A DNA stretch of 53,054 bases, from assembly GCA_964489835.1 (NCBI GenBank), contig CAZBBC010000019.1, positions 1 to 53,054 on the forward strand. The letters are read 5' to 3'. The stretch's first letter is position 1. The number at the start of each line of letters is the position of its first letter. Positions 44,201-52,803 of the stretch are shown here, one piece after another. The translations under genes and the position numbers were made by a program. The notes under the pieces are model-generated. The model was not told the DNA's origin and searched no databases. It worked only from the letters and a program-made list of their open reading frames with translations. This DNA is from CAZBBC01 sp964489835. GTDB lineage: Bacteria > Calditrichota > Calditrichia > JAJRVZ01.

Positions 44201-44992
44201 TTAAAACCGGCAGGCCTTGCTGAGCGTTTTTATAAATTTTAATGTTTTATCAAAGGTTGTGTTTTCTTCTGTCCTCAGGTGGTTAATCACTGCGCTGCCC
44301 ACAATTACACCATCACAAAAGGAGTGAAAAATACGGATGTCTTTGGGTTTTGAAATACCAAATCCGATCAGCATCTTATTGTTTTTTATCAGATGATACG
44401 TACATTTTAGATTTTCCAGTGACTGTTCGCCGAATTTATTTTGCATCCCGGTCGTACCGGTAACACTGACACAATAAACAAATCCGGTACTTTTCCGGTC
44501 AATCAGCTTCACTCTTTCAGGAGGTGACGTCGGTGTGGTCAGGTGTATCTGATCCAATCCTTCTAAGTTATTATCCCAAAAATTGTCATACTCATCGATA
44601 GGAATATCGGGGATGATCAGTCCGTCTACACCGCAATTTCTGGCATCGTTTACAAAGGCGGCTGTTCCGTAATGAAGAATTGGATTTGCGTATCCCATGA
44701 GTATTAGCGGTTTAGCGGAGGTACGCTTAATTCTTTCGGCAAATTTAAATACCGTATGGAGCGTGACCCCATATTCCAGCGCTGCCTGGGAGGCCTGTTG
44801 TATCACCGGACCGTCGGCGATGGGATCACTGAAAGGAATACCCAGTTCCAGCAAATCCGCACCGTTGTTGAGCGTTTCCAGGGCAAGATCCACAAAACGT
44901 TCCGGATCGGGGAAACCGGCAGTTAAAAAGATGGATAAGGCCTTTCGGTTCTTTCGATTTAATGCATGAATATGGTCGGCAATCTTACTCAT
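44201..44992 (-). CDS. trpA: Tryptophan synthase alpha subunit
   Basis: Cleaves indole-3-glycerol phosphate to indole, which is channelled to TrpB. 263 residues, TIM barrel. Catalytic Glu49 and Asp60 lie in LELGIPFSDPIADGP. The phosphate-binding end GFGISKPKD and VIVGSAVI are present. It is the last gene of the trp operon; its ATG overlaps the trpB stop (ATGA, 44989-44992), as expected for subunits made in equal amounts. Confidence 0.97.
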   Translation of the reverse strand: MSKIADHIHALNRKNRKALSIFLTAGFPDPERFVDLALETLNNGADLLELGIPFSDPIADGPVIQQASQAALEYGVTLHTVFKFAERIKRTSAKPLILMGYANPILHYGTAAFVNDARNCGVDGLIIPDIPIDEYDNFWDNNLEGLDQIHLTTPTSPPERVKLIDRKSTGFVYCVSVTGTTGMQNKFGEQSLENLKCTYHLIKNNKMLIGFGISKPKDIRIFHSFCDGVIVGSAVINHLRTEENTTFDKTLKFIKTLSKACRF

Positions 44993-46200
44993 TTTAAGAG
45001 TCCACCGGTATTCTCAATAATCGTGTTCAAATCTTTGTCTCCTCTTCCACTGATATTGATGATAACAATTTCATTTGTTTGTGTTTCCGGCATCAGATAT
45101 TCCAAGTAGGCCACGGCATGTGCGGTTTCTAATGCTGGAAGAATCCCTTCATATTTAGAGAGTTTTAAAGCGCCTTCGATAGCCTCCCGGTCAGTGACCG
45201 ATACATATAAGGCCCGATGATCGTCATTAAGGAATGCATGTTCGGGCCCGACGCCGGGATAATCCAGGCCGGCAGAAATTGAGTGTACTTCCGATATTTG
45301 TCCCGATTCTGTCTGCAGAAGATAAGTTTTCATTCCCTGGAATATTCCGACCGAACCGAGGGATAAGGTAGCGCAATGCTTATTTGTTGACAGACCTTCG
45401 CCTGCGGCTTCAACTCCGATCAAACGGATTTCCTGATTATCGAGAAAGGAGTAAAAAAGACCCATCGCATTTGAACCTCCCCCGATACAGGCTAAAAGAT
45501 AATCCGGTAGTTTATGTTCTCTATTCAAAATTTGTTCTCTGGTTTCTTTTCCGATGATCGCTTGAAAATCCCTGACAATCATCGGGTAGGGATGTGGGCC
45601 TACAGCGGAGCCGATAATATAGTGTGTATCGGCGACATTGGTCACCCAGTCACGAATCGCTTCGTTTGTCGCATCCTTGAGGGTTTTGCTACCCGATTCA
45701 ACCGGTACGACTTCTGCTCCCAGCATTTTCATTCGGTAGACATTAAGTTCCTGACGTTCGACATCCACAGTACCCATATAAACAACACAAGGCATCCCAA
45801 ATTTGGCACAAACGGTTGCGGTAGCTACGCCATGCTGTCCGGCACCGGTCTCGGCAATGATACGTTTTTTTCCAATCTTCCTGGCGAGCAAAATTTGTCC
45901 GAGGGCATTGTTCAACTTATGGGCACCGGTGTGACACAGGTCCTCCCGTTTAAGATAAATTTTAGCCTTTCCATAGTGGTCGGTTAGCCGTGCGGCAAAA
46001 GTGAGAGGGGTCGGCCGCCCATTATATTCACGTTGCAGGTCTTCCAATTCCTGTAAAAAGGAACGATCGGATTTTACCTCATTATAAATGTGATTTAACT
46101 CATCAAGTGCTGCCATCAGTGTTTCCGGCACAAAACGTCCGCCGAAAACACCAAATTTTCCATAAAGATCCGGTGATTGATAGGTGACAGGTTTTTTCAT
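44989..46200 (-). CDS. trpB: Tryptophan synthase beta subunit
   Basis: PLP enzyme joining indole and serine to form tryptophan. 403 residues, of the common TrpB1 type. The PLP lysine is Lys95 in HTGAHKLNNALGQ; ETGAGQHGVATAT and the Gly-rich GGGSNAMG phosphate loop are intact. The upstream ribosome site is weak (AAGG, far from the ATG). Between trpF and this start lie 604 bp filled by the tandem repeat array, so trpBA may depend on readthrough of that array or on an internal promoter. Confidence 0.97.
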   Translation of the reverse strand: MKKPVTYQSPDLYGKFGVFGGRFVPETLMAALDELNHIYNEVKSDRSFLQELEDLQREYNGRPTPLTFAARLTDHYGKAKIYLKREDLCHTGAHKLNNALGQILLARKIGKKRIIAETGAGQHGVATATVCAKFGMPCVVYMGTVDVERQELNVYRMKMLGAEVVPVESGSKTLKDATNEAIRDWVTNVADTHYIIGSAVGPHPYPMIVRDFQAIIGKETREQILNREHKLPDYLLACIGGGSNAMGLFYSFLDNQEIRLIGVEAAGEGLSTNKHCATLSLGSVGIFQGMKTYLLQTESGQISEVHSISAGLDYPGVGPEHAFLNDDHRALYVSVTDREAIEGALKLSKYEGILPALETAHAVAYLEYLMPETQTNEIVIINISGRGDKDLNTIIENTGGLLK

Positions 46201-46289
46201 TAGGTGTGTATACCTTTATTTTTGTAAATCGTAAACATGTAAGATTTCTCTCTACGCCAGCCCAGGCAGTTAAAGCATTTTTCTTTTCA

Positions 46290-46790
46290 TTGAAGCAAAA
46301 TCTATTCCCCCTTAGCAAAGGGGGTTAGGGGGATGTTTTTACGTAACATAAACCATTTTATATCCCCCTTAGTCCCCCTTTTCCAAGGGGGAAACAGAGC
46401 CTGCTAATAATTAAATCGGTACGAATAAAGTGATACTGCAACAGCCCTAATAAAGGAGGTTAGGGGGATGTTTATTCATAACATAGTCTGATTTTATATC
46501 CCCCTCAATCCCCCTTTTCCAAGGGGGAGGCAGAGTTTGCAAACCTTCAGAGCTGTACATAAAAAGTGATACTGCAACAGCCCTAATAAAGGAGGTTAGG
46601 GGGATGTTTATTCATAANNNNNNNNNNNNNNNNNNNNNNNNNNNNNNNNNNNNNNNNNNNNNNNNNNNNNNNNNNNNNNNNNNNNNNNNNNNNNNNNNNN
46701 NNNNNNNNNNNNNNNNNGGCAGAGTTTGCAAACCTTCAGAGCTGTACATAAAAAGTGATACTGCAACAGCCCCTATTAAGGGGGAATTTA
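46290..46790 (+). repeat. Tandem array of 136-bp family 2 repeat units interrupting the trp operon
   Basis: The unit runs from AGGTTAGGGGGATGTTTATT through AACATAGTCTGATTTTATAT, CCCCC, TTTTCCAAGGGGGAGGCAGA, TTTGCAAACCTTCAGAGCTG and GTGATACTGCAACAGCCC. ACAGCCCTAATAAAGGAGG occurs at 46441 and 46577, so the period is 136 bp. A more diverged unit precedes (46290-46440) and a partial one follows the assembly gap (46718-46790). Each unit has GGGGG/CCCCC arms able to fold. Confidence 0.85.
46618..46717. other. Assembly gap (100 N)
   Basis: Exactly 100 N, the usual placeholder for a gap of unknown length. It breaks a repeat unit after TTCATAA. Comparison with the previous unit shows 47 bases are missing if only one unit lies here, or 47 plus multiples of 136 if more. 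Any reading frame through it is meaningless. Confidence 0.97.
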
Positions 46791-46804
46791 TATTACTACA
46801 ATGA

Positions 46805-47428
46805 CTAGAAAAATACATTATTTCTCAATTGGTGTATCTTTAAAAAGAATTCTTTTAGTTTATCCGGGTCCTTTTTTCCCGGAAATTGTTCAAGAGATGA
46901 AGAAAGGTCCACGGCCGCGGGTTTAATGTTTTTATATATGCTTTCAATATTCTCTGCGGACACGCCGCCGGCCAATATAATTTTACTCCGTAACTTTTCA
47001 GGAATAAGATTCCAGTTAAAGGTTATACCGGTTCCCCCAAAGTCATCCGGGGCATAGCTATCGAGTAAAAGGGAACAGCCTTTATAGCGTGTTAATTGTC
47101 TGAAATCAAAATTATTCTGTATTCTAAAAGACTTTATCAGAGGCTGTTTTAATTTTTTTAGAATCTCCGGTTTTTCGTCACCATGAAGTTGTATGGCCGT
47201 CAGACCGGTACTTAATGCAATCTTGTTGATATGGTCGGGTGTTTCATTTACAAAAACACCGACTTTCATTATCAACGGGGATAAGGCATCGATAATTTTT
47301 GCAGCATCGCCGGGGCGAATATAGCGCTTACTTTGCGGATAAAAGATAAATCCGACAGCATCAGCACCATAGGTCTGGCAAAGCAAGGCATCTGCTATAT
47401 TTGTAATACCGCATATCTTAACGCGCAT
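46805..47428 (-). CDS. trpF: Phosphoribosylanthranilate isomerase
   Basis: Third step of tryptophan synthesis, an Amadori rearrangement. 207 residues, TIM barrel. The N-terminal MRVKICGITN contains the catalytic Cys6; ADAVGFIFYPQSKRY, VGVFVNE, IQLHGDE and the late AVDLSSSLE are family motifs, with a catalytic Asp in LLDSYAPDDFGGTG. The start overlaps trpC by 11 bp. Confidence 0.96.
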   Translation of the reverse strand: MRVKICGITNIADALLCQTYGADAVGFIFYPQSKRYIRPGDAAKIIDALSPLIMKVGVFVNETPDHINKIALSTGLTAIQLHGDEKPEILKKLKQPLIKSFRIQNNFDFRQLTRYKGCSLLLDSYAPDDFGGTGITFNWNLIPEKLRSKIILAGGVSAENIESIYKNIKPAAVDLSSSLEQFPGKKDPDKLKEFFLKIHQLRNNVFF

Positions 47429-48212
47429 TCCGGCACCATTCCTTTAGTTCCTGTAACGATTTACCGATATCCACCGCTGACATCAGGTGCTCTCCCACCA
47501 GTATGGCTGACGTAGGTGTTTGTCTTAGTATTTCAATGTCTCCTTTCTCGCAGATACCACTCTCGGAGATCAATGTCACATTTGCCGGTAAGATCCTGGA
47601 TATATTAACTGTCGAGTTCAGATCAGTCGAGAAATTATCCAGATTCCGGTTATTGATTCCGATTAAATCATTTTTATCGAAATCGATTTTTTCCAGTTGA
47701 GTTTCCGAGTGAAATTCAAGTAAGGTTTCCAGACCGATTTCATTGCCCGCACAGGTTAATTCCTGTATCTGATTTTTTGATAATGCTTCAGCAATCAGCA
47801 GGACAATATCGGCACCATTTGATTTTGCTTCATAGATCTGAAATTCATGGATAAGAAAATCTTTTCTTATAAGAGGTGCGGATTTAATGCGGGCGATATC
47901 ATGCAGGTATGAGATATCTCCCTGAAAAAAGATACGATCGGTTAGGACAGAAACAGCATCCACTTCATTTTCAAAATAGATACCGGCAATTTCCATGTGA
48001 TTAAAATCTTCCCGAATAAGACCCTTAGAGGGACTGGCCTTTTTTATTTCAGCCAGGATACCGATGTCTTGCTTTTGGGTCAAGGCTGATTTTAAACTTA
48101 ATGTTTTTTTATCAAAATATTCTGAATCGGCGAACTGTAACAGGGTATAATGCTGCTTTAATTTCGCCACTTCTTCTTTTTTGATTGCCAGTATCTCAGA
48201 GAGTATGCTCAT
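47418..48212 (-). CDS. trpC: Indole-3-glycerol-phosphate synthase
   Basis: Closes the indole ring. 264 residues. Active-site residues Glu55, Lys57 and Ser60 lie in ILAEIKKASPSKG; further motifs are VDAVSVLTD, PLIRKDFLIHEFQI with the catalytic Lys, GINNRNLDNF and ISESGI. It is a single-function protein, not fused with trpF. The ATG overlaps the trpD stop (48209-48212). Confidence 0.97.
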   Translation of the reverse strand: MSILSEILAIKKEEVAKLKQHYTLLQFADSEYFDKKTLSLKSALTQKQDIGILAEIKKASPSKGLIREDFNHMEIAGIYFENEVDAVSVLTDRIFFQGDISYLHDIARIKSAPLIRKDFLIHEFQIYEAKSNGADIVLLIAEALSKNQIQELTCAGNEIGLETLLEFHSETQLEKIDFDKNDLIGINNRNLDNFSTDLNSTVNISRILPANVTLISESGICEKGDIEILRQTPTSAILVGEHLMSAVDIGKSLQELKEWCRNAR

Positions 48213-49231
48213 TGGTGTTGTTTCCCGAAATCACGTAACTGTTTGAGTTTCTCGAATGCTTTTCCGGATAAAATCGATTCCTGCGCGGCACGGACACAAG
48301 TGTTTATATCGGAGGCATAATCTGCACTGTAAAGACCCATGGCGGCGTTGGCGACGGTTACATAATGGGGGGCGCCTTTTTCCTTCCCTGAAAATATTTT
48401 ATTTAACAACTCCGCATTATGCGCAGGAGATTTCCCCTTAATATGCGTATAATCTATTTTAGGATAATCGAAAGTCTCATTGGAGATGGTGTAGTTTCTC
48501 ATGCCTGCCTGTTGTGAATATTCATATACTTTTGTCGGATCCGACAGCAGGACCTCGTCGTATTTATTAGCGGTGCAAATAAAGCAAACTTTTTTCATGT
48601 CCAGCAGACCGGCGGCTTGTGACATTATTTCTGCCGTGCGGTTATCAAATGTACCGATCAGCTGCTTTTTGGTTCCGGCCGGATTGGTCAGGGGACCTAG
48701 AATATTAAAAACAGTTTTCAGGCCCAATTCTTTTCGGACAGGTGCTGCATACTTCATCGCCGGATGGTAATCGGGTGCAAATAAAAAAGTTATTCCTATA
48801 TCCTGAAGTGCTTTTGCTGAAGAGTCCGGTTTTAGATTGATGTTGATTCCCAATTCCTTAAGAACATCGGCGCTGCCACTGGCACTTGAAATTGAACGGT
48901 TGCCATGTTTGGCAACTCGTATCCCGGCTCCAGCTACCACAAAGGCACTGGCGGTGGAAATATTAAAGGTTCCGGAATAATCGCCTCCTGTGCCGCATAC
49001 ATCGATCATGTCGTCATCGGTGTAATTTATTTTAATACTTTTATCACGCATTGCGGTAGCAAATCCGGCAACTTCTTCCGGCGTTTCACCTTTCATTTTC
49101 AAAGCAGTCAGTAAAGCGGCAATTTGTGACTGGTTGACTTCACCATTCATGATTTTCATCATTACCTGATGGGCATCCTGAAAGGATAAATCCTGGTGAG
49201 CGATAACGTGTTCAATTTCTGTTTTTAACAT
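48209..49231 (-). CDS. trpD: Anthranilate phosphoribosyltransferase
   Basis: Transfers phosphoribosyl from PRPP to anthranilate. ATG 49231 overlaps the trpG stop codon (ATGTTAA) and gives 340 residues; a TTG at 49243 is also in frame. The PRPP site CGTGGDYSGTFNISTASAF, KHGNRSISSASGSADVLK-type loop and the metal-binding Asp-Glu region in SDPTKVYEYS vicinity are present. It is not fused to the glutaminase domain. Confidence 0.97.
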   Translation of the reverse strand: MLKTEIEHVIAHQDLSFQDAHQVMMKIMNGEVNQSQIAALLTALKMKGETPEEVAGFATAMRDKSIKINYTDDDMIDVCGTGGDYSGTFNISTASAFVVAGAGIRVAKHGNRSISSASGSADVLKELGININLKPDSSAKALQDIGITFLFAPDYHPAMKYAAPVRKELGLKTVFNILGPLTNPAGTKKQLIGTFDNRTAEIMSQAAGLLDMKKVCFICTANKYDEVLLSDPTKVYEYSQQAGMRNYTISNETFDYPKIDYTHIKGKSPAHNAELLNKIFSGKEKGAPHYVTVANAAMGLYSADYASDINTCVRAAQESILSGKAFEKLKQLRDFGKQHQ

Positions 49232-49794
49232 ACTGTCATCCAATTTTTAATTAAATGTTCACCCTCTTTTGTTAAAACAGATTCTGGATGGAATTGAATG
49301 CCTTCCACCGGAAATTGTTTATGCCGAATACCCATAATGATTCCATCCGAGGTTTCTGCGGTGATGTGCAATGTATCGGGGAGGGAATCCCGCTCAATAA
49401 CCAATGAATGATAGCGGGCGGCGACAAAATTTTGAGGCAACTGATTATAAATACTTTTTCCATCATGGAGAATCGGGGAGCTTTTGCCATGCATTAATGA
49501 CGGGGCATGTACCACGCGTCCGCCAAAAGTGAGGGCAATACCCTGATGTCCCAGACAAACGCCGAGAATAGGTATTTGTTGCCCGAGCTGTTTTATGACT
49601 TCCAGAGATATATTTGAATTCTCCGCTTTACCCGGACCGGGAGATATGATAATCTTATCAGGATTCATCTTCAGAATCTCGGCCACGGTTACGCGGTCAT
49701 TCCTGACCACGCTTATTTGGGAAGTAAATTTTCCCACCAGTTGGACCAGGTTAAAGGTAAAGGAGTCATAATTATCAATAACTAATATCTTCAT
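49225..49794 (-). CDS. trpG: Anthranilate synthase component II (glutamine amidotransferase)
   Basis: Supplies ammonia to TrpE. ATG 49794 gives MKILVIDNYDSFTFN, the standard beginning, and 189 residues; it overlaps the end of trpE by 20 bp. The class I triad is Cys80 in GVCLGHQG with His169 and Glu171 in FHPES. SPGPGKAENS forms the oxyanion loop. It could also serve 4-amino-4-deoxychorismate synthase (PabA role), since no separate pabA is seen. Confidence 0.96.
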   Translation of the reverse strand: MKILVIDNYDSFTFNLVQLVGKFTSQISVVRNDRVTVAEILKMNPDKIIISPGPGKAENSNISLEVIKQLGQQIPILGVCLGHQGIALTFGGRVVHAPSLMHGKSSPILHDGKSIYNQLPQNFVAARYHSLVIERDSLPDTLHITAETSDGIIMGIRHKQFPVEGIQFHPESVLTKEGEHLIKNWMTVC

Positions 49795-51253
49795 CAATAA
49801 CCTCTGCATATTTTAGTGCGCTAAACAGAACGGCTGATTTATTTTTTATTTCTTTTAGTTCCAGATCCGGTTGGCTATCGGCCACGATTCCGGCCCCGGC
49901 CTGCCAGTAAACAATATTTCCCTTGGCAAAGAGGGTACGGATGGCAATACACATATCCAGATTGCCACTGAAATCAATATATCCGATCGCGCCACCATAG
50001 ACATTTCTTCTCAATTTTTCATACCGTTCAATTAGTTGAATGGCCCGGATTTTGGGAGCACCGGTGAGGGTACCGGCGGGAAAAGCCGACATCAGGGCAT
50101 CGATACAGTCTTTGTCCGGATCCAGAGTACCTTCCACTCGGGAAACGAGATGCATGACATGCGAATAGCGCTGAACCTTCATATTTTCGATAACCCGAAC
50201 CGTGTCATATTGACTGATCCTGCCGAGGTCATTTCTGGCAAGATCGACCAGCATGACATGTTCGGCTAATTCCTTTGGATCAGCGAGCAGTTCTTTTTCC
50301 AGGGCCGTATCCTCTTCTGTTGTACGTCCGCGTCTTCGTGTGCCGGCAATCGGAAGCATCACCGCTTTCCGGTCTTTTACTTTTAGCAGATCTTCCGGAG
50401 AGGTGCCAATAACAGTAAAATCCTCGCCATATTCCATAAAATACATATAGGGTGAAGGATTAATAATCCTCAGGGCCCGATAGACATTGAGAAGATCTCC
50501 ACTATATTCTGCATGGAAACGCTTTGAAATCACGATCTGAAAAATATCACCTTCATATATATTTTTTTTACTTTGTTCGACTTTTTCCAGAAAATCTTCA
50601 TTTTCATTTTCCGGTTTGATTGGTTCGCTAAATCGAAAATCAGATTTATATTGCAGGGAATGGGACAGGAGTTTCCAGAGGTGATGGATTTCCCTTTTTG
50701 CCTGATGATAGGATTTTTCCAGGTCTGTAGATTTCGTGATGTGAACATTAGATAATAAAATTATTTGATGTTTGTAATGGTCAAAGGCGATAATAGTGTT
50801 ATAGAGGCCAAAAACTGAATCCGGTGAACCAAAATGTTTTTTAGCTTTAAAGCGGATCACATCTTCGATCAGTGATATATTTTCATAGCCAAGATAGCCG
50901 ACAATCCCACCGGTGAAATCGGGGAGGTCGTCCAATTTAGGGGAGGTAGAGGCAGCGATCTCCTCTTTTAAAAATGCGAAGAGATTTTTTTGAATGGTTT
51001 GAAATGAACTGTTTTCTCTGATGGTAATTTCCATCCCGCGGTTAGAAATTATTTTCGCGGGGTTCATGCCAATAAATGAGTATCGCGCCAACCGGCCGAT
51101 TCCTTCGACCGATTCCAGCAGAAAGCTATATTTATGATGGGCTCTCAGTTTCAGATAGGCCAGCACCGGGGTCAGCAGGTCTGCGGTCACCTTTTTATAA
51201 ACGGGGATGGTATTATAGGTTTTCGCCAGATCTTTAAATTGTGATAGTTCCAT
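49775..51253 (-). CDS. trpE: Anthranilate synthase component I
   Basis: Converts chorismate and ammonia to anthranilate, the first committed step. 492 residues. The tryptophan feedback motif LLES is at 45-48 (SFLLESVEGIGRLARYSFIG), so allosteric inhibition by tryptophan is likely. The catalytic domain has IAGTRRRGRT, HVMLVDLARNDLGR, FPAGTLTGAPKIRA and GAIGYID. AGGAG lies 7 bases before the ATG. It is the first structural gene of trpEGDCFBA, following a leader peptide and attenuator. Confidence 0.98.
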   Translation of the reverse strand: MELSQFKDLAKTYNTIPVYKKVTADLLTPVLAYLKLRAHHKYSFLLESVEGIGRLARYSFIGMNPAKIISNRGMEITIRENSSFQTIQKNLFAFLKEEIAASTSPKLDDLPDFTGGIVGYLGYENISLIEDVIRFKAKKHFGSPDSVFGLYNTIIAFDHYKHQIILLSNVHITKSTDLEKSYHQAKREIHHLWKLLSHSLQYKSDFRFSEPIKPENENEDFLEKVEQSKKNIYEGDIFQIVISKRFHAEYSGDLLNVYRALRIINPSPYMYFMEYGEDFTVIGTSPEDLLKVKDRKAVMLPIAGTRRRGRTTEEDTALEKELLADPKELAEHVMLVDLARNDLGRISQYDTVRVIENMKVQRYSHVMHLVSRVEGTLDPDKDCIDALMSAFPAGTLTGAPKIRAIQLIERYEKLRRNVYGGAIGYIDFSGNLDMCIAIRTLFAKGNIVYWQAGAGIVADSQPDLELKEIKNKSAVLFSALKYAEVIDEDISY

Positions 51254-51267
51254 ATTTCTCCTGATAC

Positions 51268-51305
51268 AAAAAAAGCCCTTCCAGGTGAATCACAGGAAGG
51301 GCTTT
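51268..51305 (-). terminator. trp attenuator terminator
   Basis: On the minus strand an 11-bp perfect stem, AAAGCCCTTCC (51305-51295) pairing with GGAAGGGCTTT (51282-51272), is followed by seven T's (51274-51268). It lies between the trpL stop and the trpE start. Its loop contains ATTCACC, complementary to GGTGAAT in the last codons of trpL (51337-51331), giving a possible antiterminator that forms if ribosomes stall at the two Trp codons. Confidence 0.9.
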
Positions 51306-51328
51306 AAGAATTTATATATACTATGATT

Positions 51329-51424
51329 TTAATTCACCGGAGGATCCATTTTTGAAAAACTACGCCACCAACCCCGGGCGGAAGAGAGTGCATTAAAACC
51401 ATATTTATATACGATTGACTTCAT
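51329..51424 (-). CDS. trpL: trp operon leader peptide with tandem Trp codons
   Basis: A 31-codon ORF ahead of trpE, reading from ATG 51424 to TAA 51331-51329. It contains adjacent tryptophan codons, Trp19-Trp20 (51370-51365), in the context SARGWWRSF; tryptophan is otherwise the rarest residue, so two in a row in so short an ORF is diagnostic. The attenuator terminator begins 24 bp after the stop. The classical mechanism is expected: scarcity of charged tRNA-Trp stalls the ribosome at the WW codons and lets an alternative hairpin replace the terminator. The start has almost no 5' leader if the best promoter is used, so it may be translated leaderless or from a promoter farther upstream. Confidence 0.85.
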   Translation of the reverse strand: MKSIVYKYGFNALSSARGWWRSFSKMDPPVN

Positions 51425-51434
51425 AATGGATTAA

Positions 51435-51461
51435 AGATAATAAAAAAAAACAGATTGTCAA
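51435..51461 (-). promoter_or_regulatory. Candidate trp operon promoter
   Basis: On the minus strand TTGACA (51461-51456) and TTATCT (51440-51435) are separated by 15 bp, or 16 bp to TATCTT. The start of transcription would fall about at 51428, only a few bases before the trpL ATG. The -35 box is a perfect match; the short spacer and tiny leader are reservations. Confidence 0.5.
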
Positions 51462-51540
51462 AAAAAAGTTTTGAAAATCATTAGTGGTGATTATTCCCAT
51501 GGATATATGCATTTCTCATTTATAATACAAAATGTACGAG

Positions 51541-51765
51541 AAAATGGATTGAACCACGAAGCGGATCCTTCGACCTTTCGATCTTCAGGACAGGCTCCGC
51601 GCACGAAGTTGTCCACTAATTTCACGAATTAAACGACGAATTATCGTACCAGTTGGCGGATCAGCCGTGGCAGACGCTAACACTTGCAATGTCGAAAAGG
51701 GGTTCGTCATTGCGAGTCACGAAGAATGAGTAGCCTGCCCGGCGTAGACGGGACGAAGCAATCTC
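51541..51765. repeat. Mosaic of widespread intergenic repeats
   Basis: Pieces include ACCACGAAGCGGATCCTTCG, TTCAGGACAGGCTCCGCGCA, TTGGCGGATCAGCC, and GTCATTGCGAGTCACGAAGA followed by GGGACGAAGCAATCTCTTG. These resemble short repeats found in many environmental genomes (CACGAAG type and CATTGCGAG...GAAGCAATCT type). No gene was found in 51425-51815 apart from trpL's promoter region. Confidence 0.55.
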
Positions 51766-51815
51766 TTGTAATTATTGATTTTATGTCCATTTTCACGGAG
51801 TAAAAGTATTAGTCA

Positions 51816-52787
51816 TTATGGATATGGCAACGAATCAGCGGGGCTTTTTACGGCTAATTTTCCGATTTTCAATACATGGGTATAGATCATGGTAGTACGA
51901 ACGTCTTTGTGGCCGAGCAATTCCTGCACGGTGCGAATATCGTAACCGGATTCAATCAGGTGGGTAGCGAAGGAGTGGCGCAGGGTATGACAGCTACCCG
52001 GTTTATTAATCCCGGTATTACGGATTGCTTGTTTAAGTGCTTTTTGGAGGACGGATCCGTCGATATGATGGCGGTATCTATTTGCGGAGCGTGGGTCAAT
52101 GGAGAGGTTATTTGCCGGGAAGACATATTGCCAGGCAAATTCACGGTTAGCATTGGGGTATTTTCTGGCCAGGGCAAAGGGCAGATAGACCTCGCCGAAC
52201 CCATTTTTTTTATCTTTTTCGTGCAGGTATTTAACTTTTGCCAGATGTTGTTTCAGTTGCGAGCATATTTTATCCGGAAGAACAGTAACGCGGTCTTTCT
52301 GTCCTTTACCGTCTCTGACGGTAATTTGTTTATAATCGAAGTCGATATCTTTCACCCGCAGACGGACACATTCCATCAGGCGCAAACCGGCGCCATAGAG
52401 CAGAAAAGCCATCAGTTTTTTTGTACCTTCCAGTTGTAGTAATATTTTTTCGACTTCAGCCCGGGTAAAGACGAGTGGAAGTTTAAGGGGTCTTTTAGCT
52501 CTGGTGATATCATCGATCTGCTCTATATTCTTTTTAAGTACTTCTTTATAAAGGAACAGAATAGCACTGAGGGCCTGGTTTTGGGTAGATGCAGCGACCT
52601 TTTTTTTAACGGCGAGGAATGTGAGGTAGTCACTTATTTCTTTTTCACCCATTGTGAGGGGGTGTTTTTTATTGTGGAAGCGGATAAAATTTTTGATCCA
52701 GGAGACATAGGCCTGTTCGGTCCGGATACTATAGTGTTTGGCGCGGATGGCATCGGTCAAATGATTGAGTAATTTAGATTGGCTCAT
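51816..52787 (-). CDS. intI: Integron integrase (IntI-type tyrosine recombinase)
   Basis: 323-residue tyrosine recombinase. Catalytic residues: Arg136 (GAGLRLMECVRLRVKDIDF region), Lys161, His267 and Arg270 (CHTLRHSFATHL), His293 (LLGHKDVRTT) and Tyr302 (MIYTHV). The extra patch that separates integron integrases from XerC/D is present at about 187-222: LHEKDKKNGFGEVYLPFALA followed by RKYPNANREFAWQYVFP, then SIDPRS and the RHHIDGSVLQKALK helix. The N-terminal SAM-like domain spans about 1-90. No ribosome site is seen before ATG 52787. It is transcribed away from the right edge, where attI and cassettes would lie by the usual integron layout. No LexA-type box was seen in front of it. Confidence 0.95.
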   Translation of the reverse strand: MSQSKLLNHLTDAIRAKHYSIRTEQAYVSWIKNFIRFHNKKHPLTMGEKEISDYLTFLAVKKKVAASTQNQALSAILFLYKEVLKKNIEQIDDITRAKRPLKLPLVFTRAEVEKILLQLEGTKKLMAFLLYGAGLRLMECVRLRVKDIDFDYKQITVRDGKGQKDRVTVLPDKICSQLKQHLAKVKYLHEKDKKNGFGEVYLPFALARKYPNANREFAWQYVFPANNLSIDPRSANRYRHHIDGSVLQKALKQAIRNTGINKPGSCHTLRHSFATHLIESGYDIRTVQELLGHKDVRTTMIYTHVLKIGKLAVKSPADSLPYP

Positions 52788-52803
52788 TTTTTAAGATTTT
52801 TGT

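Noticed and set aside
45514..45987. 157-codon ORF antisense to trpB
   Set aside because: It is entirely inside trpB, with no start signal or homology pattern.
46290..46790. Possible CRISPR array
   Set aside because: The repeat period is 136 bp with near-identical whole units and no unique spacers; no cas genes are present. It is a tandem copy of a dispersed intergenic repeat.
46604..46818. Short ORFs on both strands through the N run
   Set aside because: They read through 100 undefined bases and repeat sequence, so they have no meaning as genes.
51876..52439. 187-codon ORF antisense to the integrase
   Set aside because: It is a shadow of the intI reading frame; it has no ribosome site and no recognisable domain, while intI matches its family throughout.
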